NCBI RefSeq assembly: GCF_028553885.1
Contig: NZ_CP067169.1
Span: forward strand, 3,025,822 to 3,089,821
Source of the DNA: Paracoccus aestuarii
GTDB taxonomy: Bacteria > Pseudomonadota > Alphaproteobacteria > Rhodobacterales > Rhodobacteraceae
Reading direction: 5' to 3'
Length of the DNA stretch: 64,000 bases
Numbering within the stretch: the stretch's first letter is position 1; each line of letters starts with the position of its first letter. The translations under genes were made by a program, and so were the position numbers. The notes under the pieces were generated by a model that had not been told where the DNA came from, did no database searches, and saw only the letters and a list, made by a program, of their open reading frames with translations. Of the stretch, positions 27,418 through 36,032 are shown one piece after another.

Positions 27418-30003
27418 CTATTGCGCCGCGATCGCGCGGTCGCGCATGCCCGCCAGCAGGGACGCGATCTCGGGGCGGCAGGACCCGCAATTGCCCCCCG
27501 CGCCCAAGGCGGCGGCGATGCGCTCGACCGTGTCGGCGCCCGATGCGGCGGCCTCCTCGATGCTGCGGCGGCCCACGGACAGGCAGGCGCAGACCACCGG
27601 CCCCGGATCGGGCCGGTCCCGCGGCGCCCGACCCGACAGGACCCCCGGCGCCTCGCGGCCCAGGGACGCGCCCAGATGCCCCCGCGACAGGGGCACGGGC
27701 CCCGGCCCCACGAACAGCGCCGCCTCCAGCCGGCCGTCGCGGATGATGGCCAGCCGTTCGGTCCCGCGCGCGGGGTCGCGCATCCAGGCCGTGGGCGGGC
27801 CCAGGCCCAGCATCCGCTCCAGCGCGGCGGGCCAGTCGGGGATCGCCGCCTCATCCGCCATCTCGACCTGCCAGCCATCGGCCAGCCGCGCCTGCGCCCA
27901 ATAGGCGCAGTCCGGCCGCGGCCTGACCCGGCTGACCAAGAACCCGTGCCAGGCCGCGGCATATCGCGTCACCGCGACCGGCGCCGATTTCCCCGCCGGC
28001 TGCCCCGAGACCGGGTCGCACAGCCCCCCGACCACCGCGCCGATCCGCCCCGATGGCGCCGTCAGCCCCGTGAAATGGATCGGCGCGAAGGGATGGCCCC
28101 GCCGCACATCGCCCGAGATCATCACCCGCAGCACCGCCTGCGCCCCCTGCCCCCGGACCCGCGCCAGATCCGCCGCGCCCAGCCCCAGATCGGCCGCATC
28201 CGCCGGATGGATCTGCAGATAGGGCTCGGCCAGATGCGCCGACAGGCGCGGCGACAGGCCGGTCCGGGTCATCGTGTGCCACTGGTCGCGGATGCGCCCG
28301 GTGTTCAGCCGGAAGGGCACACCGTCCGGGGCGCGCACGCTGACGGCGATCATCCGCGCCCGGCCGTCGGGCGTGTGGAACCGCCCCTCGCCAAAGAACC
28401 GCCCGCCCCGCTGCCGCGCGTTCTGCGGCCAGGTCGTCGGGGCCAGGGCCTCGTAATCCGCCGCGGCCAGGTCCGAGATGTCGAAATCCCCGCCCAGATC
28501 CCCCGCCACCCCCGACAGCGCCGCATGTTCGGCAAAGACCGCCCCCGGCCCCGACCAGTCGAAGCCCGCGAACCCCATCCGGGTCGCCACCTGGGCGATC
28601 TGCCACCAGTCGGGTCGCGCCTGCCCCGGCGGAGCCAGCACCGCGCGCTGGCGGCTGATCATGCGTTCGGAATTCGTGACCGCGCCGTCCTTCTCCCCCC
28701 ATGCGGCCGAGGGCAGCAGCACATCCGCCAGCCGCGCCGTGTCGGTTTCCGGCCAGGCCTCGCTGACCACGGTGAAGTCGCAGGCGGCGATGGCGCGGGC
28801 CACGCGGTCGGCCTCGGGCATGGTGACGGCGGGGTTTGTATGCATGATCCACAGCGCCTTGATGCGCCCGTCCCCGACCGCGCGGAACAGATCCACGGCC
28901 TTCAGGCCCGGGCGATGGGCCATGTTCGGCGCGGCCCAGAACGCCCCCACGGCGGCGCGATGGGCGGGGTTCTCCAGCTCCAGATGGCAGGCCAGCGTGT
29001 TGGACAAGCCCCCGACCTCGCGCCCGCCCATGGCATTGGGCTGGCCGGTGACGCTGAAGGGCCCCATGCCGGGCCGCCCGATGCGCCCCGTCGCCAGATG
29101 GCAGTTGATGATGGCATTGACCTTGTCCGTGCCGCTGTCGGACTGGTTGATGCCTTGGGAATAGACTGTGACGGTCCGTTCCGTCCCGGCCCAGAGGTCC
29201 AGGAACCGCCGCAGCGCCTCGGGCGGCAGGCCGGTATCCTGCGGGCGGCTGGCGCGCGCGGCGCGCAGCGCGTCGTCATATCCGGCGACATGGGTCAGGA
29301 ATGCCCCGCCGGTCCGGCCCGTGTCATGCAGATGCGCCAGCAGCAGGTTGAACAGATGCCCGTCCGCGCCGGGGGCTATGGCCAGATGCAGGTCCGCCCC
29401 CTCGCAGGTGGCGGTGCGGCGCGGGTCGATGACGACGATGCGCATGTCGGGCCGCGCCGCGCGGGCCGCCATCAGCCGCTGGTGCAGGACCGGGTGGCAC
29501 CATGCCAGGTTCGACCCGGTCAGCACCACCAGATCGGCCAGCTCCAGATCCTCATAGAGGCCCGGCACCGTGTCCGACCCGAAGGCGCGGCGATGCCCCG
29601 CCACGCTGGAGGCCATGCAGAGCCGGGAATTCGTGTCGATATTGGCGCTGCCGATAAAGCCCTTCATCAGCTTGTTGGCGGCGTAGTAATCCTCGGTCAG
29701 CAACTGCCCCGAGACATACATGGCCACGCTGTCGGGCCCGTGCCGGGCGACCGTCTCCGAAAAGCGGGCCGCGATCAGGTCCAGCGCGCCGTCCCAGCTG
29801 GCATCCTGCCCGCCGATGCGCGGGGCCAGCAGGCGGCCCGCGATGGCCACCGTCTCGCCCAAGGCCGCGCCCTTGACGCAGAGCCGCCCGCGATTCGCCG
29901 GATGGTCGGGATCGCCCCTGACGGTCAGGCCCCCCTGCCCGTCGGGCGTGGCCAGCACCCCGCAGCCGACCCCGCAATAGGGGCAGGTCGTGCGGACCGT
30001 CAT
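27418..30003 (-). CDS. nasA: Assimilatory nitrate reductase, catalytic subunit
   Basis: Cytoplasmic molybdoenzyme reducing nitrate to nitrite; called NasC in Paracoccus denitrificans. 861 aa. The N-terminal [4Fe-4S] ligands are C7, C10, C14 and C42 (TTCPYCGVGCGV, GRLCVKG). The bis-MGD domains follow (SNLAWCHPVLHQRLMAAR; GQPNAMGGREVGGL). The last 65 residues form a BFD-like [2Fe-2S] domain (VVCACLSVGRRSIEEA, GGNCGSCRPEI), as in other NAD(P)H-linked forms. Its ATG overlaps the stop of nirD. The order nirB, nirD, nasA matches NasB-NasG-NasC, where NasB supplies electrons to both reductases through the small Rieske protein. Confidence 0.95.
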   Translation of the reverse strand: MTVRTTCPYCGVGCGVLATPDGQGGLTVRGDPDHPANRGRLCVKGAALGETVAIAGRLLAPRIGGQDASWDGALDLIAARFSETVARHGPDSVAMYVSGQLLTEDYYAANKLMKGFIGSANIDTNSRLCMASSVAGHRRAFGSDTVPGLYEDLELADLVVLTGSNLAWCHPVLHQRLMAARAARPDMRIVVIDPRRTATCEGADLHLAIAPGADGHLFNLLLAHLHDTGRTGGAFLTHVAGYDDALRAARASRPQDTGLPPEALRRFLDLWAGTERTVTVYSQGINQSDSGTDKVNAIINCHLATGRIGRPGMGPFSVTGQPNAMGGREVGGLSNTLACHLELENPAHRAAVGAFWAAPNMAHRPGLKAVDLFRAVGDGRIKALWIMHTNPAVTMPEADRVARAIAACDFTVVSEAWPETDTARLADVLLPSAAWGEKDGAVTNSERMISRQRAVLAPPGQARPDWWQIAQVATRMGFAGFDWSGPGAVFAEHAALSGVAGDLGGDFDISDLAAADYEALAPTTWPQNARQRGGRFFGEGRFHTPDGRARMIAVSVRAPDGVPFRLNTGRIRDQWHTMTRTGLSPRLSAHLAEPYLQIHPADAADLGLGAADLARVRGQGAQAVLRVMISGDVRRGHPFAPIHFTGLTAPSGRIGAVVGGLCDPVSGQPAGKSAPVAVTRYAAAWHGFLVSRVRPRPDCAYWAQARLADGWQVEMADEAAIPDWPAALERMLGLGPPTAWMRDPARGTERLAIIRDGRLEAALFVGPGPVPLSRGHLGASLGREAPGVLSGRAPRDRPDPGPVVCACLSVGRRSIEEAAASGADTVERIAAALGAGGNCGSCRPEIASLLAGMRDRAIAAQ

Positions 30004-30329
30004 GCCGCCCTGCTCGTCAGGCGCGCCGCGTCCAGCAGGATGCGGCCGTCGCGGACCTGCACGGCATGAGTCGCGACCCGGCCTTCGTCGGCGCCCTGCG
30101 CCTGCCCCGTCGCCATGTCGAAGACCCAGTTATGCAGCGGGCAGGTGACCTGGGTGCCATGCACGATCCCCTCGGACAAGGGCCCGCCCTTGTGCGGGCA
30201 GCGGTCGTCCAAGGCAAAGACCTGGTCCGTCGCGGTGCGGAAGATGGCGACGCAGCCTTGCGGGGTGCGGACGACGCGGGCGCCCTCGCGCGGGATGTCG
30301 GCCAGTGCGGCGATGTCGATCATGCTCAT
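30000..30329 (-). CDS. nirD: Small Rieske protein of nitrite/nitrate reductase (NirD/NasG)
   Basis: 109 aa [2Fe-2S] protein. Rieske ligands are visible as CPHKGGPLSEG and CPLHNWVFD. It either forms the small subunit of NADH-nitrite reductase or, as shown for NasG in P. denitrificans, carries electrons from the NasB dehydrogenase to nitrate reductase. Start at 30329 is fixed by the four-base overlap with the nirB stop; its own stop overlaps the nasA start. Confidence 0.94.
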   Translation of the reverse strand: MSMIDIAALADIPREGARVVRTPQGCVAIFRTATDQVFALDDRCPHKGGPLSEGIVHGTQVTCPLHNWVFDMATGQAQGADEGRVATHAVQVRDGRILLDAARLTSRAA

Positions 30330-32755
30330 TCGGCGGCCCTCAGGGACAGGTCGGCTATGGGGGACCATTCCGCCGGGCGGGCGGCGTGATCGGCCCAGGG
30401 ATCGGTCTGAAAGACCGATTGGCTTAGCATGAAGCGGTCATGGAGCGCCGCACGGGTCGCCGGGTCCGAGACCTGCTCGCGGCACCAGTCGAGGCCCACC
30501 TTGTCCACCCATTTATAGATGCGGTGCAGATAGCGCGCGTTCTCGCGGTAAAGCTGGACGAAGGCGGCGGTGACCTCGCAGACCTCATCCTCGGTGGCGA
30601 CGGTCAGCAGGAGGACCGTCTCGCGCACGTCCATGCCCGCCGCCCCCGCGACGCTGATCTGAAAGCCGCTGTCCACGCAGACGATGCCGATATCCTTGCA
30701 GGTCGCCTCGGCGCAGTTGCGCGGGCAGCCCGAGACGCCCAGCTTGACCTTGGCCGGTGTCCAGGACCCCCAGAGCAGCTTCTCCAGCCGGATGCCAAGC
30801 CCCGTCGAATCCTGCGTGCCGAAGCGGCAGAACTGCTGGCCCACGCAGGTCTTCACCGTGCGCAGCCCCTTGGCATAGGCGTGGCCCGAGACCATGCCCG
30901 CGTCATTCAAATCCGACCAGATGGCGGGCAGGTCTTCCTTCCTGACGCCCAGCAGGTCGATGCGCTGGCCGCCCGTCACCTTGACCATCGGTACGTTGTA
31001 GCGATCGGCGGCATCCGCGATGGCGCGCAATTCGTCGGGCGTGGTGACGCCACCCCACATGCGCGGCACGACGGAATAGGTGCCGTCCTTCTGGATATTG
31101 GCGTGGTTCCTTTCGTTCACGAAGCGGCTCTGCCGGTCGTCGCGATACTCCAGCGGCCAGTCCGCGAGCAGATAGTAGTTCAGCGCCGGGCGGCAGGAGG
31201 CGCAGCCCCCGACCGTGGTCCAGCCCAGTTCCTGCATCACCGCCGGGATGGACTTGAGGCCCATCGACTTGATCAGACGGCGCACGTCCTCGTGCGTGTG
31301 ATCGGTGCATTTGCACATCGGCGGGTTGGCATTGGCGGCAAACCCATCGCCCAAGGTCAGGGCCATGACCTGTTCCACCAGCCCGGTGCATGTGCCGCAG
31401 CTTGCGCTGGCCTTGGTCAGGCCGCGCACGGCGTCCAGCGTGGTCGCGCCGCCCTCGATGGCGCGGGTGATCTGTCCCTTGCAGACGCCGTTGCAGCCAC
31501 AGATCTCCGCCTCAGGCGGCAAGGCTGCAACGGCTGCCAGAGGGTCCGATGGGGCACCCCCCGCAAAGGCCGGGCCAAAGATCAGCGTGTCGCGGTCCGC
31601 GGTCACGTCCGCGCCTGTGCGGATCTTGTCGAAGAACCACGCCCCGTCGGCGGTATCGCCATACATCACGGCGCCGATCAGGCGCTCGCCCTCCAGGATC
31701 AGGCGCTTGTAGATGCCGCGGCCGGGATCGCGGAACACGATATCCTCGCGCCCCGGCGCATCTGCGAAATCACCCGCGCTGAACAGATCGCAGCCGGTGA
31801 CCTTCAGTTTCGTGGCGGTCTGGACGGGCCGGAACGCAGCTTGATCGCCGGCCAGCGTCGCGGCCAGCACCTTGGCCTGATCGTAGAGCGGCGCGACGAG
31901 CCCGAAGAGCTGGCCGTCATGCTCGGTGCATTCGCCAAGCGCGTAGATCGCCGGATCGCTGGTCCGCATCTGGTCGTCGACGGTGATGCCGCGCGCGACC
32001 TCCAGGCCCGCATCATTGGCCAAGCGCGTCTCGGGGCGGATGCCCACGGCCATGCAGACCAGATCGGCGGGATAGACGGTGCCGTCTTCCAGCAGCACGG
32101 CCTCGACGCGATCCTGACCAAGGATCACCTTGGTCGCGCCCTTGCAATGGATGCGGATGCCGCGCTTTTCCAGATCCTTCTGCAGCAGATAGCCTGCGGC
32201 GGGGTCCAGCTGACGCTCCATCAGATGGCCCATCAGGTGGATCACAGTTACCTCGGCGCCACGCGCGGCCATGCCTGCAGCGGCCTCCAGGCCCAGCAGA
32301 CCGCCGCCGATGACGACCGCGCGCGCGCCGGGGCGCGAGGCGTCGATCATCGCGTTCGTGTCCTCCAGGTCGCGATAGGCGACCACGCCGGGCAGCCTGT
32401 GGCCGGGGACCGGGATGATGAAGGGGGCCGAGCCGGTGGCGATGACCAGCGCGTCATAGGGCACCGGCCCGCGCGCGCCGTGGACGATCTGCGCCTCTCG
32501 GTCGATGGCGGTCACGGCCTCGCCGAAGCGGGTGGTGATGCCTTGGGCCTCGTACCAGGCCTCGTCATGGGTGACGATCTGGTCATAGGTCTTTTCGCCC
32601 GAGAGGACCGGGGACAGCATCAGGCGATTGTAGTTCCCGCGCGGTTCGGCGTTGAACAGGGTGACGGTGAAGGCGCCGGGGGCGGCCTCGAACAGATGCT
32701 CCAGCATCCGGCCCGAGGCCATGCCCGCACCGATGACGACAAGGTTCTTTGTCAT
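30326..32755 (-). CDS. nirB: NADH-dependent assimilatory nitrite reductase, large subunit (NirB/NasB)
   Basis: Reduces nitrite to ammonium with NADH. 809 aa. Order of domains: FAD/NAD-binding region (residues 1-300, NLVVIGAGMASGRMLE at the start), BFD-like [2Fe-2S] domain around 415-480 (CGCNGVCKG, CGTCTGL), nitrite/sulfite reductase ferredoxin-like half-domain, and the siroheme-[4Fe-4S] site near the C-terminus (TCVGQQFCRFG, GCPRNCAEATCKD). The ATG at 32755 is 4 bases after the stop of the transporter ATPase gene. In P. denitrificans the equivalent NasB feeds both reductases. Confidence 0.95.
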   Translation of the reverse strand: MTKNLVVIGAGMASGRMLEHLFEAAPGAFTVTLFNAEPRGNYNRLMLSPVLSGEKTYDQIVTHDEAWYEAQGITTRFGEAVTAIDREAQIVHGARGPVPYDALVIATGSAPFIIPVPGHRLPGVVAYRDLEDTNAMIDASRPGARAVVIGGGLLGLEAAAGMAARGAEVTVIHLMGHLMERQLDPAAGYLLQKDLEKRGIRIHCKGATKVILGQDRVEAVLLEDGTVYPADLVCMAVGIRPETRLANDAGLEVARGITVDDQMRTSDPAIYALGECTEHDGQLFGLVAPLYDQAKVLAATLAGDQAAFRPVQTATKLKVTGCDLFSAGDFADAPGREDIVFRDPGRGIYKRLILEGERLIGAVMYGDTADGAWFFDKIRTGADVTADRDTLIFGPAFAGGAPSDPLAAVAALPPEAEICGCNGVCKGQITRAIEGGATTLDAVRGLTKASASCGTCTGLVEQVMALTLGDGFAANANPPMCKCTDHTHEDVRRLIKSMGLKSIPAVMQELGWTTVGGCASCRPALNYYLLADWPLEYRDDRQSRFVNERNHANIQKDGTYSVVPRMWGGVTTPDELRAIADAADRYNVPMVKVTGGQRIDLLGVRKEDLPAIWSDLNDAGMVSGHAYAKGLRTVKTCVGQQFCRFGTQDSTGLGIRLEKLLWGSWTPAKVKLGVSGCPRNCAEATCKDIGIVCVDSGFQISVAGAAGMDVRETVLLLTVATEDEVCEVTAAFVQLYRENARYLHRIYKWVDKVGLDWCREQVSDPATRAALHDRFMLSQSVFQTDPWADHAARPAEWSPIADLSLRAAE

Positions 32756-32759
32756 GGGG

Positions 32760-33554
32760 CTACTCCGCCGCTTCGACGAAGCGGTGACGTTCATAGAGGA
32801 AGCGCAGCACCGATTCCCGGGTGCGCACGTAATCGGGCTGGCTGGCCAGGCGGATGCGGTCGCGAGGACGCGCCAGCGGCACGTCCAACACCTCGCCGAT
32901 GGTGGCTGCGGGGCCGTTGGTCATCATCACGATGCGATCGGCCAGCAGCACGGCCTCGTCCACGTCATGGGTGATCATGATCATCGTGTTGCCAAGCCGC
33001 GCGTGGATCTCCATCACCGCATCCTGCAGATGCGCGCGGGTCAGGGCGTCCAGCGCGCCGAAGGGTTCGTCCAGCAGCAGGACCTTGGGCTCCATCGCCA
33101 AGGCACGGGCGATGCCCACGCGCTGGCGCATCCCGCCCGAGATCTCGCCCGGGCGCTTGTCGGCGGCGTGGCTCATCTGGACCAGATCCAGGTTCCGCAT
33201 GATCCAGTCATGGCGTTCGGCCCGCGATTTCGTCCGGCCGAAGACCTTGGTCACGGCCAGCTTGATATTGTCATAGACCGTCAGCCAAGGCAGCAGCGAA
33301 TGGTTCTGGAACACCACGGCGCGGTCGGGGCCGGGGGCGTTCACCTCGCGCCCGTCCAGGACGATCCCGCCGGTGGTGACATCGGTCAGCCCCGCGACCA
33401 GGTTCAGCAGCGTGGATTTCCCGCAGCCGGAATGGCCGATGATGCTGACGAATTCGCGCTTGTCGATCCCGAGCCGGATGTCGGACAGCACATGGGCGGT
33501 CCGCGCGCCGTTCACGAAGGTCTTCGAGACATGGTCGATCTGCAGATATGTCAT
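32760..33554 (-). CDS. Nitrate ABC transporter ATP-binding protein (NrtC/D, NasD-like)
   Basis: ATPase of the nitrate/nitrite importer, 264 aa. Walker A GHSGCGKST, Q-loop FQNHSLLPWLTVYDN, signature ISGGMRQR, Walker B VLLLDEPFGALD and switch His MITHDVDEAV are all present. Its single-domain length matches NrtD rather than the longer NrtC with the NrtA-like tail. The gene lies 11 bases after nrtB and directly before nirB. Confidence 0.92.
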   Translation of the reverse strand: MTYLQIDHVSKTFVNGARTAHVLSDIRLGIDKREFVSIIGHSGCGKSTLLNLVAGLTDVTTGGIVLDGREVNAPGPDRAVVFQNHSLLPWLTVYDNIKLAVTKVFGRTKSRAERHDWIMRNLDLVQMSHAADKRPGEISGGMRQRVGIARALAMEPKVLLLDEPFGALDALTRAHLQDAVMEIHARLGNTMIMITHDVDEAVLLADRIVMMTNGPAATIGEVLDVPLARPRDRIRLASQPDYVRTRESVLRFLYERHRFVEAAE

Positions 33555-33565
33555 GGCTGTTCCCC

Positions 33566-34453
33566 TCATGCCGCGGTGCCGCGGGAGACGACGCGTCCGA
33601 TCCAGCCGACCAGACGATCCAGGATGAAGCCCGTCCCGCCGATATAGACGAGGGCCACGATGATGTCGCTGAGTCGCGAGGAGTTCCACGCATCCCAGAT
33701 GAAGAAGCCGATGCCCACGCCGCCGGTCAGCATCTCGGCCGCAACGATGGCCAGCCAGGACAGGCCCACCCCGATGCGCAGCCCCGAAAAGATGTAGGGG
33801 GCGGCGGCGGGGACCATGATCTTCCAGAAGAACTCGACCTGGTTCAGGCGCAGGACGGCGGCGACGTTGCGGTAATCCTGCGGGATGGCGCGCACGCCCG
33901 CGGCGGTGTTGATGATCACCGGCCAGATCGCGGTGATGAAGATCACGAAGATCGCCGACGGCCCGCTGTCCATGAAGGCGGCCAGGCTGATGGGCAGCCA
34001 GGCCAGCGGCGGCACCGTGCGCAGGATCTGGAAGATCGGATCGAAGCCGCGCATCATCAGCGCCGATTGGCCGATGACCGCGCCGGTCAGCACCCCCACC
34101 ACGGCGGCCAGGCCGAAGCCATAGGCCACCCGCTCCAGCGAGGTCAGCACCCGCCATCCCAACCCGATATCCTGGGTGCCATAGACATAGAACGGGTCCA
34201 GGATCAGCTCGGCGCTGTCGGCCCAGACCTGGGCGGGGGTGGGCAGGCCGGATGCGTCGCCCGATGCGCCGACCTGCCAGATGGTCAGCAGAAGGGCCAG
34301 CACGGCCAAGGGCGGCAGGACGGCGCCGGCCAGCGCGGCGCCGCGCTTGCGCCAGGGGGCCAAGCGGCCGGGCGCGCGATGGGGCAGCGCCAGGACGGGG
34401 GCTGCGGGTTTGGGGGTCAGGTCGGACTTGCGCTTCAATGCGGTGACGGTCAT
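33566..34453 (-). CDS. nrtB: Nitrate ABC transporter permease
   Basis: Inner-membrane permease, 295 aa, of the taurine/nitrate family. The first transmembrane segment is at about residues 36-60, and the EAA loop reads AVLRLNQVEFFWKIMVPAAAPYIFSGLRIGVG, typical for NrtB/SsuC/TauC proteins. The start at 34453 lies 4 bases after the nrtA stop; eleven codons upstream are open but overlap nrtA. Specificity for nitrate follows from the operon. Confidence 0.92.
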   Translation of the reverse strand: MTVTALKRKSDLTPKPAAPVLALPHRAPGRLAPWRKRGAALAGAVLPPLAVLALLLTIWQVGASGDASGLPTPAQVWADSAELILDPFYVYGTQDIGLGWRVLTSLERVAYGFGLAAVVGVLTGAVIGQSALMMRGFDPIFQILRTVPPLAWLPISLAAFMDSGPSAIFVIFITAIWPVIINTAAGVRAIPQDYRNVAAVLRLNQVEFFWKIMVPAAAPYIFSGLRIGVGLSWLAIVAAEMLTGGVGIGFFIWDAWNSSRLSDIIVALVYIGGTGFILDRLVGWIGRVVSRGTAA

Positions 34454-34457
34454 CGGA

Positions 34458-35753
34458 TCACACCATGGCCTTGATGGATTGGGCATCCAGATAGGCGCCC
34501 GGATCGGCGGGATCGAAGGTCGCGCCGTCGAAGAAGGTCTCGACCCCGCGGCTGTCGCCGAAGCCGGGGTTCAGGCCCAGACCGGCCGCCGCCGCCAGCC
34601 ACAGGTCGCTGCGATTGGTGCGGTCGACCAGGGCTGCCGTGTCCAGATCGCCGGGCAGGTATCCCCATCGCTTGTTCTCGGTGATGAACCAGGCATCCAG
34701 CGATTTCCACGGATAGGAGGTCTCGCCCGCCTCGCCCCAGAACTTCATCGCGAGGTCAGGGCGGTCCTCGATGCGGTCGCGGCCGTAATTGATGCGTCCC
34801 TGGATGCGGCCCACGATGTCGGCCACGGGGACGTTATACCATTGGCGGCGGCCGACGATCTCGGCCATCTCCTGCTTGTTTTCGGGGGCGTCGCACCAGA
34901 TCTGCGCCTCCATCACGGCCATCATGATGGCGATGGTGGCGTTGGGGTTCGCGTCCACCCAATCGGCGCGCATGCCCAGCACCTTTTCGGGGTGGCGCGA
35001 CCACAATTCGCCCGTGGTGGCGGCGGTGAAGCCGATGCGCTGGTTGACCAGCTGTTCGTTCCACGGCTCGCCCACGCAGAAGGCCTCCATGTTGCCGACC
35101 TTCATGTTGGCGACCATCTGCGGGGGCGGGACCACGATCAGGTCCACATCGGTGGTGGGGTCGATCCCCCCCGCCGCCAGCCAGTAGCGCATCCACAGAT
35201 CATGCGTGCCGCCGGGAAAGGTCATGGCGACCGGGATCTCCTGCCCCGCGGCGCGGCGGGCGGCGAAGATCTCGCGCAGGGGCGCGCTGTCCAGGCCCAC
35301 GCCGCTATCGGCATAATCCTGGCGCACGGACAGGCCCTGCCCGTCCTCGTTCAGGTTCAACAGCGTGTACATCGGCAGGCCCTGGCCGCCCTGCATCACG
35401 CTGCCGGTGGAATAGAGATGCACCTTGGGCCGCAGGATATGCCCGCCGTCGATCCCGCCGCCCCCCGATCCCAAGGCCATGTTGTCGCGCGTGGCGCCCC
35501 AGCTTGCCTGCTTTTCCACCAGCACGTCGGGCATGCCGTATTTGGCGAACAGCCCCTTTTCCGCGGCGATCACCAAGGGCGCGCTGTCGGTCAGCGCGAT
35601 ATAACCCAGCTTGGCGCCCGTCACCTCGGGCGTGCCGGGGGTCGCGGCCCAGGCCCCGCCCGGCAGGGCAAGGCGGGCGGCGGCGACGGTGGCAAGCGTG
35701 CCCGCAGCGGTTTTCAGGAAGGCGCGGCGGGAGGGGGGGTTGGGCAGGGTCAT
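34458..35753 (-). CDS. nrtA: Nitrate-binding protein of ABC transporter (NrtA)
   Basis: Periplasmic receptor for nitrate/nitrite, 431 aa. The N-terminus has a twin-arginine signal (PSRRAFLKTAAGTL) with cleavage near AWA. The mature domain shows KLGYIALTDSAPLVIAAEKGLFAKYG, the NrtA/CmpA family start, and PPPQMVANMKVGNMEAFCVGEPWN, a key ligand-binding region that recurs in NasS. Start at 35753 has GAGGA 12 bases upstream and follows a leader terminator, so this is the first gene under NasT control. Confidence 0.93.
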   Translation of the reverse strand: MTLPNPPSRRAFLKTAAGTLATVAAARLALPGGAWAATPGTPEVTGAKLGYIALTDSAPLVIAAEKGLFAKYGMPDVLVEKQASWGATRDNMALGSGGGGIDGGHILRPKVHLYSTGSVMQGGQGLPMYTLLNLNEDGQGLSVRQDYADSGVGLDSAPLREIFAARRAAGQEIPVAMTFPGGTHDLWMRYWLAAGGIDPTTDVDLIVVPPPQMVANMKVGNMEAFCVGEPWNEQLVNQRIGFTAATTGELWSRHPEKVLGMRADWVDANPNATIAIMMAVMEAQIWCDAPENKQEMAEIVGRRQWYNVPVADIVGRIQGRINYGRDRIEDRPDLAMKFWGEAGETSYPWKSLDAWFITENKRWGYLPGDLDTAALVDRTNRSDLWLAAAAGLGLNPGFGDSRGVETFFDGATFDPADPGAYLDAQSIKAMV

Positions 35754-35790
35754 GGGCTGGTCCTCGGACTGGCGCGGCATGGCGCGAATG

Positions 35791-35837
35791 AAAAAGGCCA
35801 CCTGCCGCAGCCCTGCAAAGGGGCACGATCAGATGGC
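35791..35837 (-). terminator. Leader terminator (attenuator) upstream of nrtA
   Basis: On the minus strand GCCATCTG (35837-35830) pairs with CAGGTGGC (35804-35797), one G-U pair, and encloses a second stem GCCC/GGGC. The stem is followed by CTTTTTC. It lies 38 bases before the nrtA start codon and can only serve as an intrinsic terminator in the leader, the normal arrangement for NasT/NasR-type antitermination. Confidence 0.8.
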
Positions 35838-35854
35838 GTCATTGCCGGATGGGG

Positions 35855-35925
35855 GCCGCATCCTCGCGACCGGATTGTGTGCCGCGTCCTCGCGGCGGGG
35901 CGTGCGGATGCGCCGTTGCATCCGC
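35855..35925 (-). promoter_or_regulatory. ANTAR-target leader hairpins for NasT
   Basis: The hairpin at 35904-35925 has an eight-base perfect stem GCGGATGC/GCATCCGC and the six-base loop AACGGC. An A at loop position 1 and a G at position 4 are what ANTAR proteins recognise. Two more six-base-loop hairpins follow (35881-35896, loop GAGGAC; 35855-35870, loop GAGGAT); these keep G4 but have G at position 1. The terminator lies 17 bases further down. NasT, encoded just upstream, is the obvious ligand; in nitrate it should stop the terminator from forming. Confidence 0.75.
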
Positions 35926-36032
35926 CTTGACTTCATGGTTCCGCATGGGCCGGGGCCGCGTCAAGCGCGGGCGGGATCGGCGCCGCCGCGGCGCGGCGAA
36001 ACGCCTCCGGATGCGCCAGACTGCCCGCCGTT

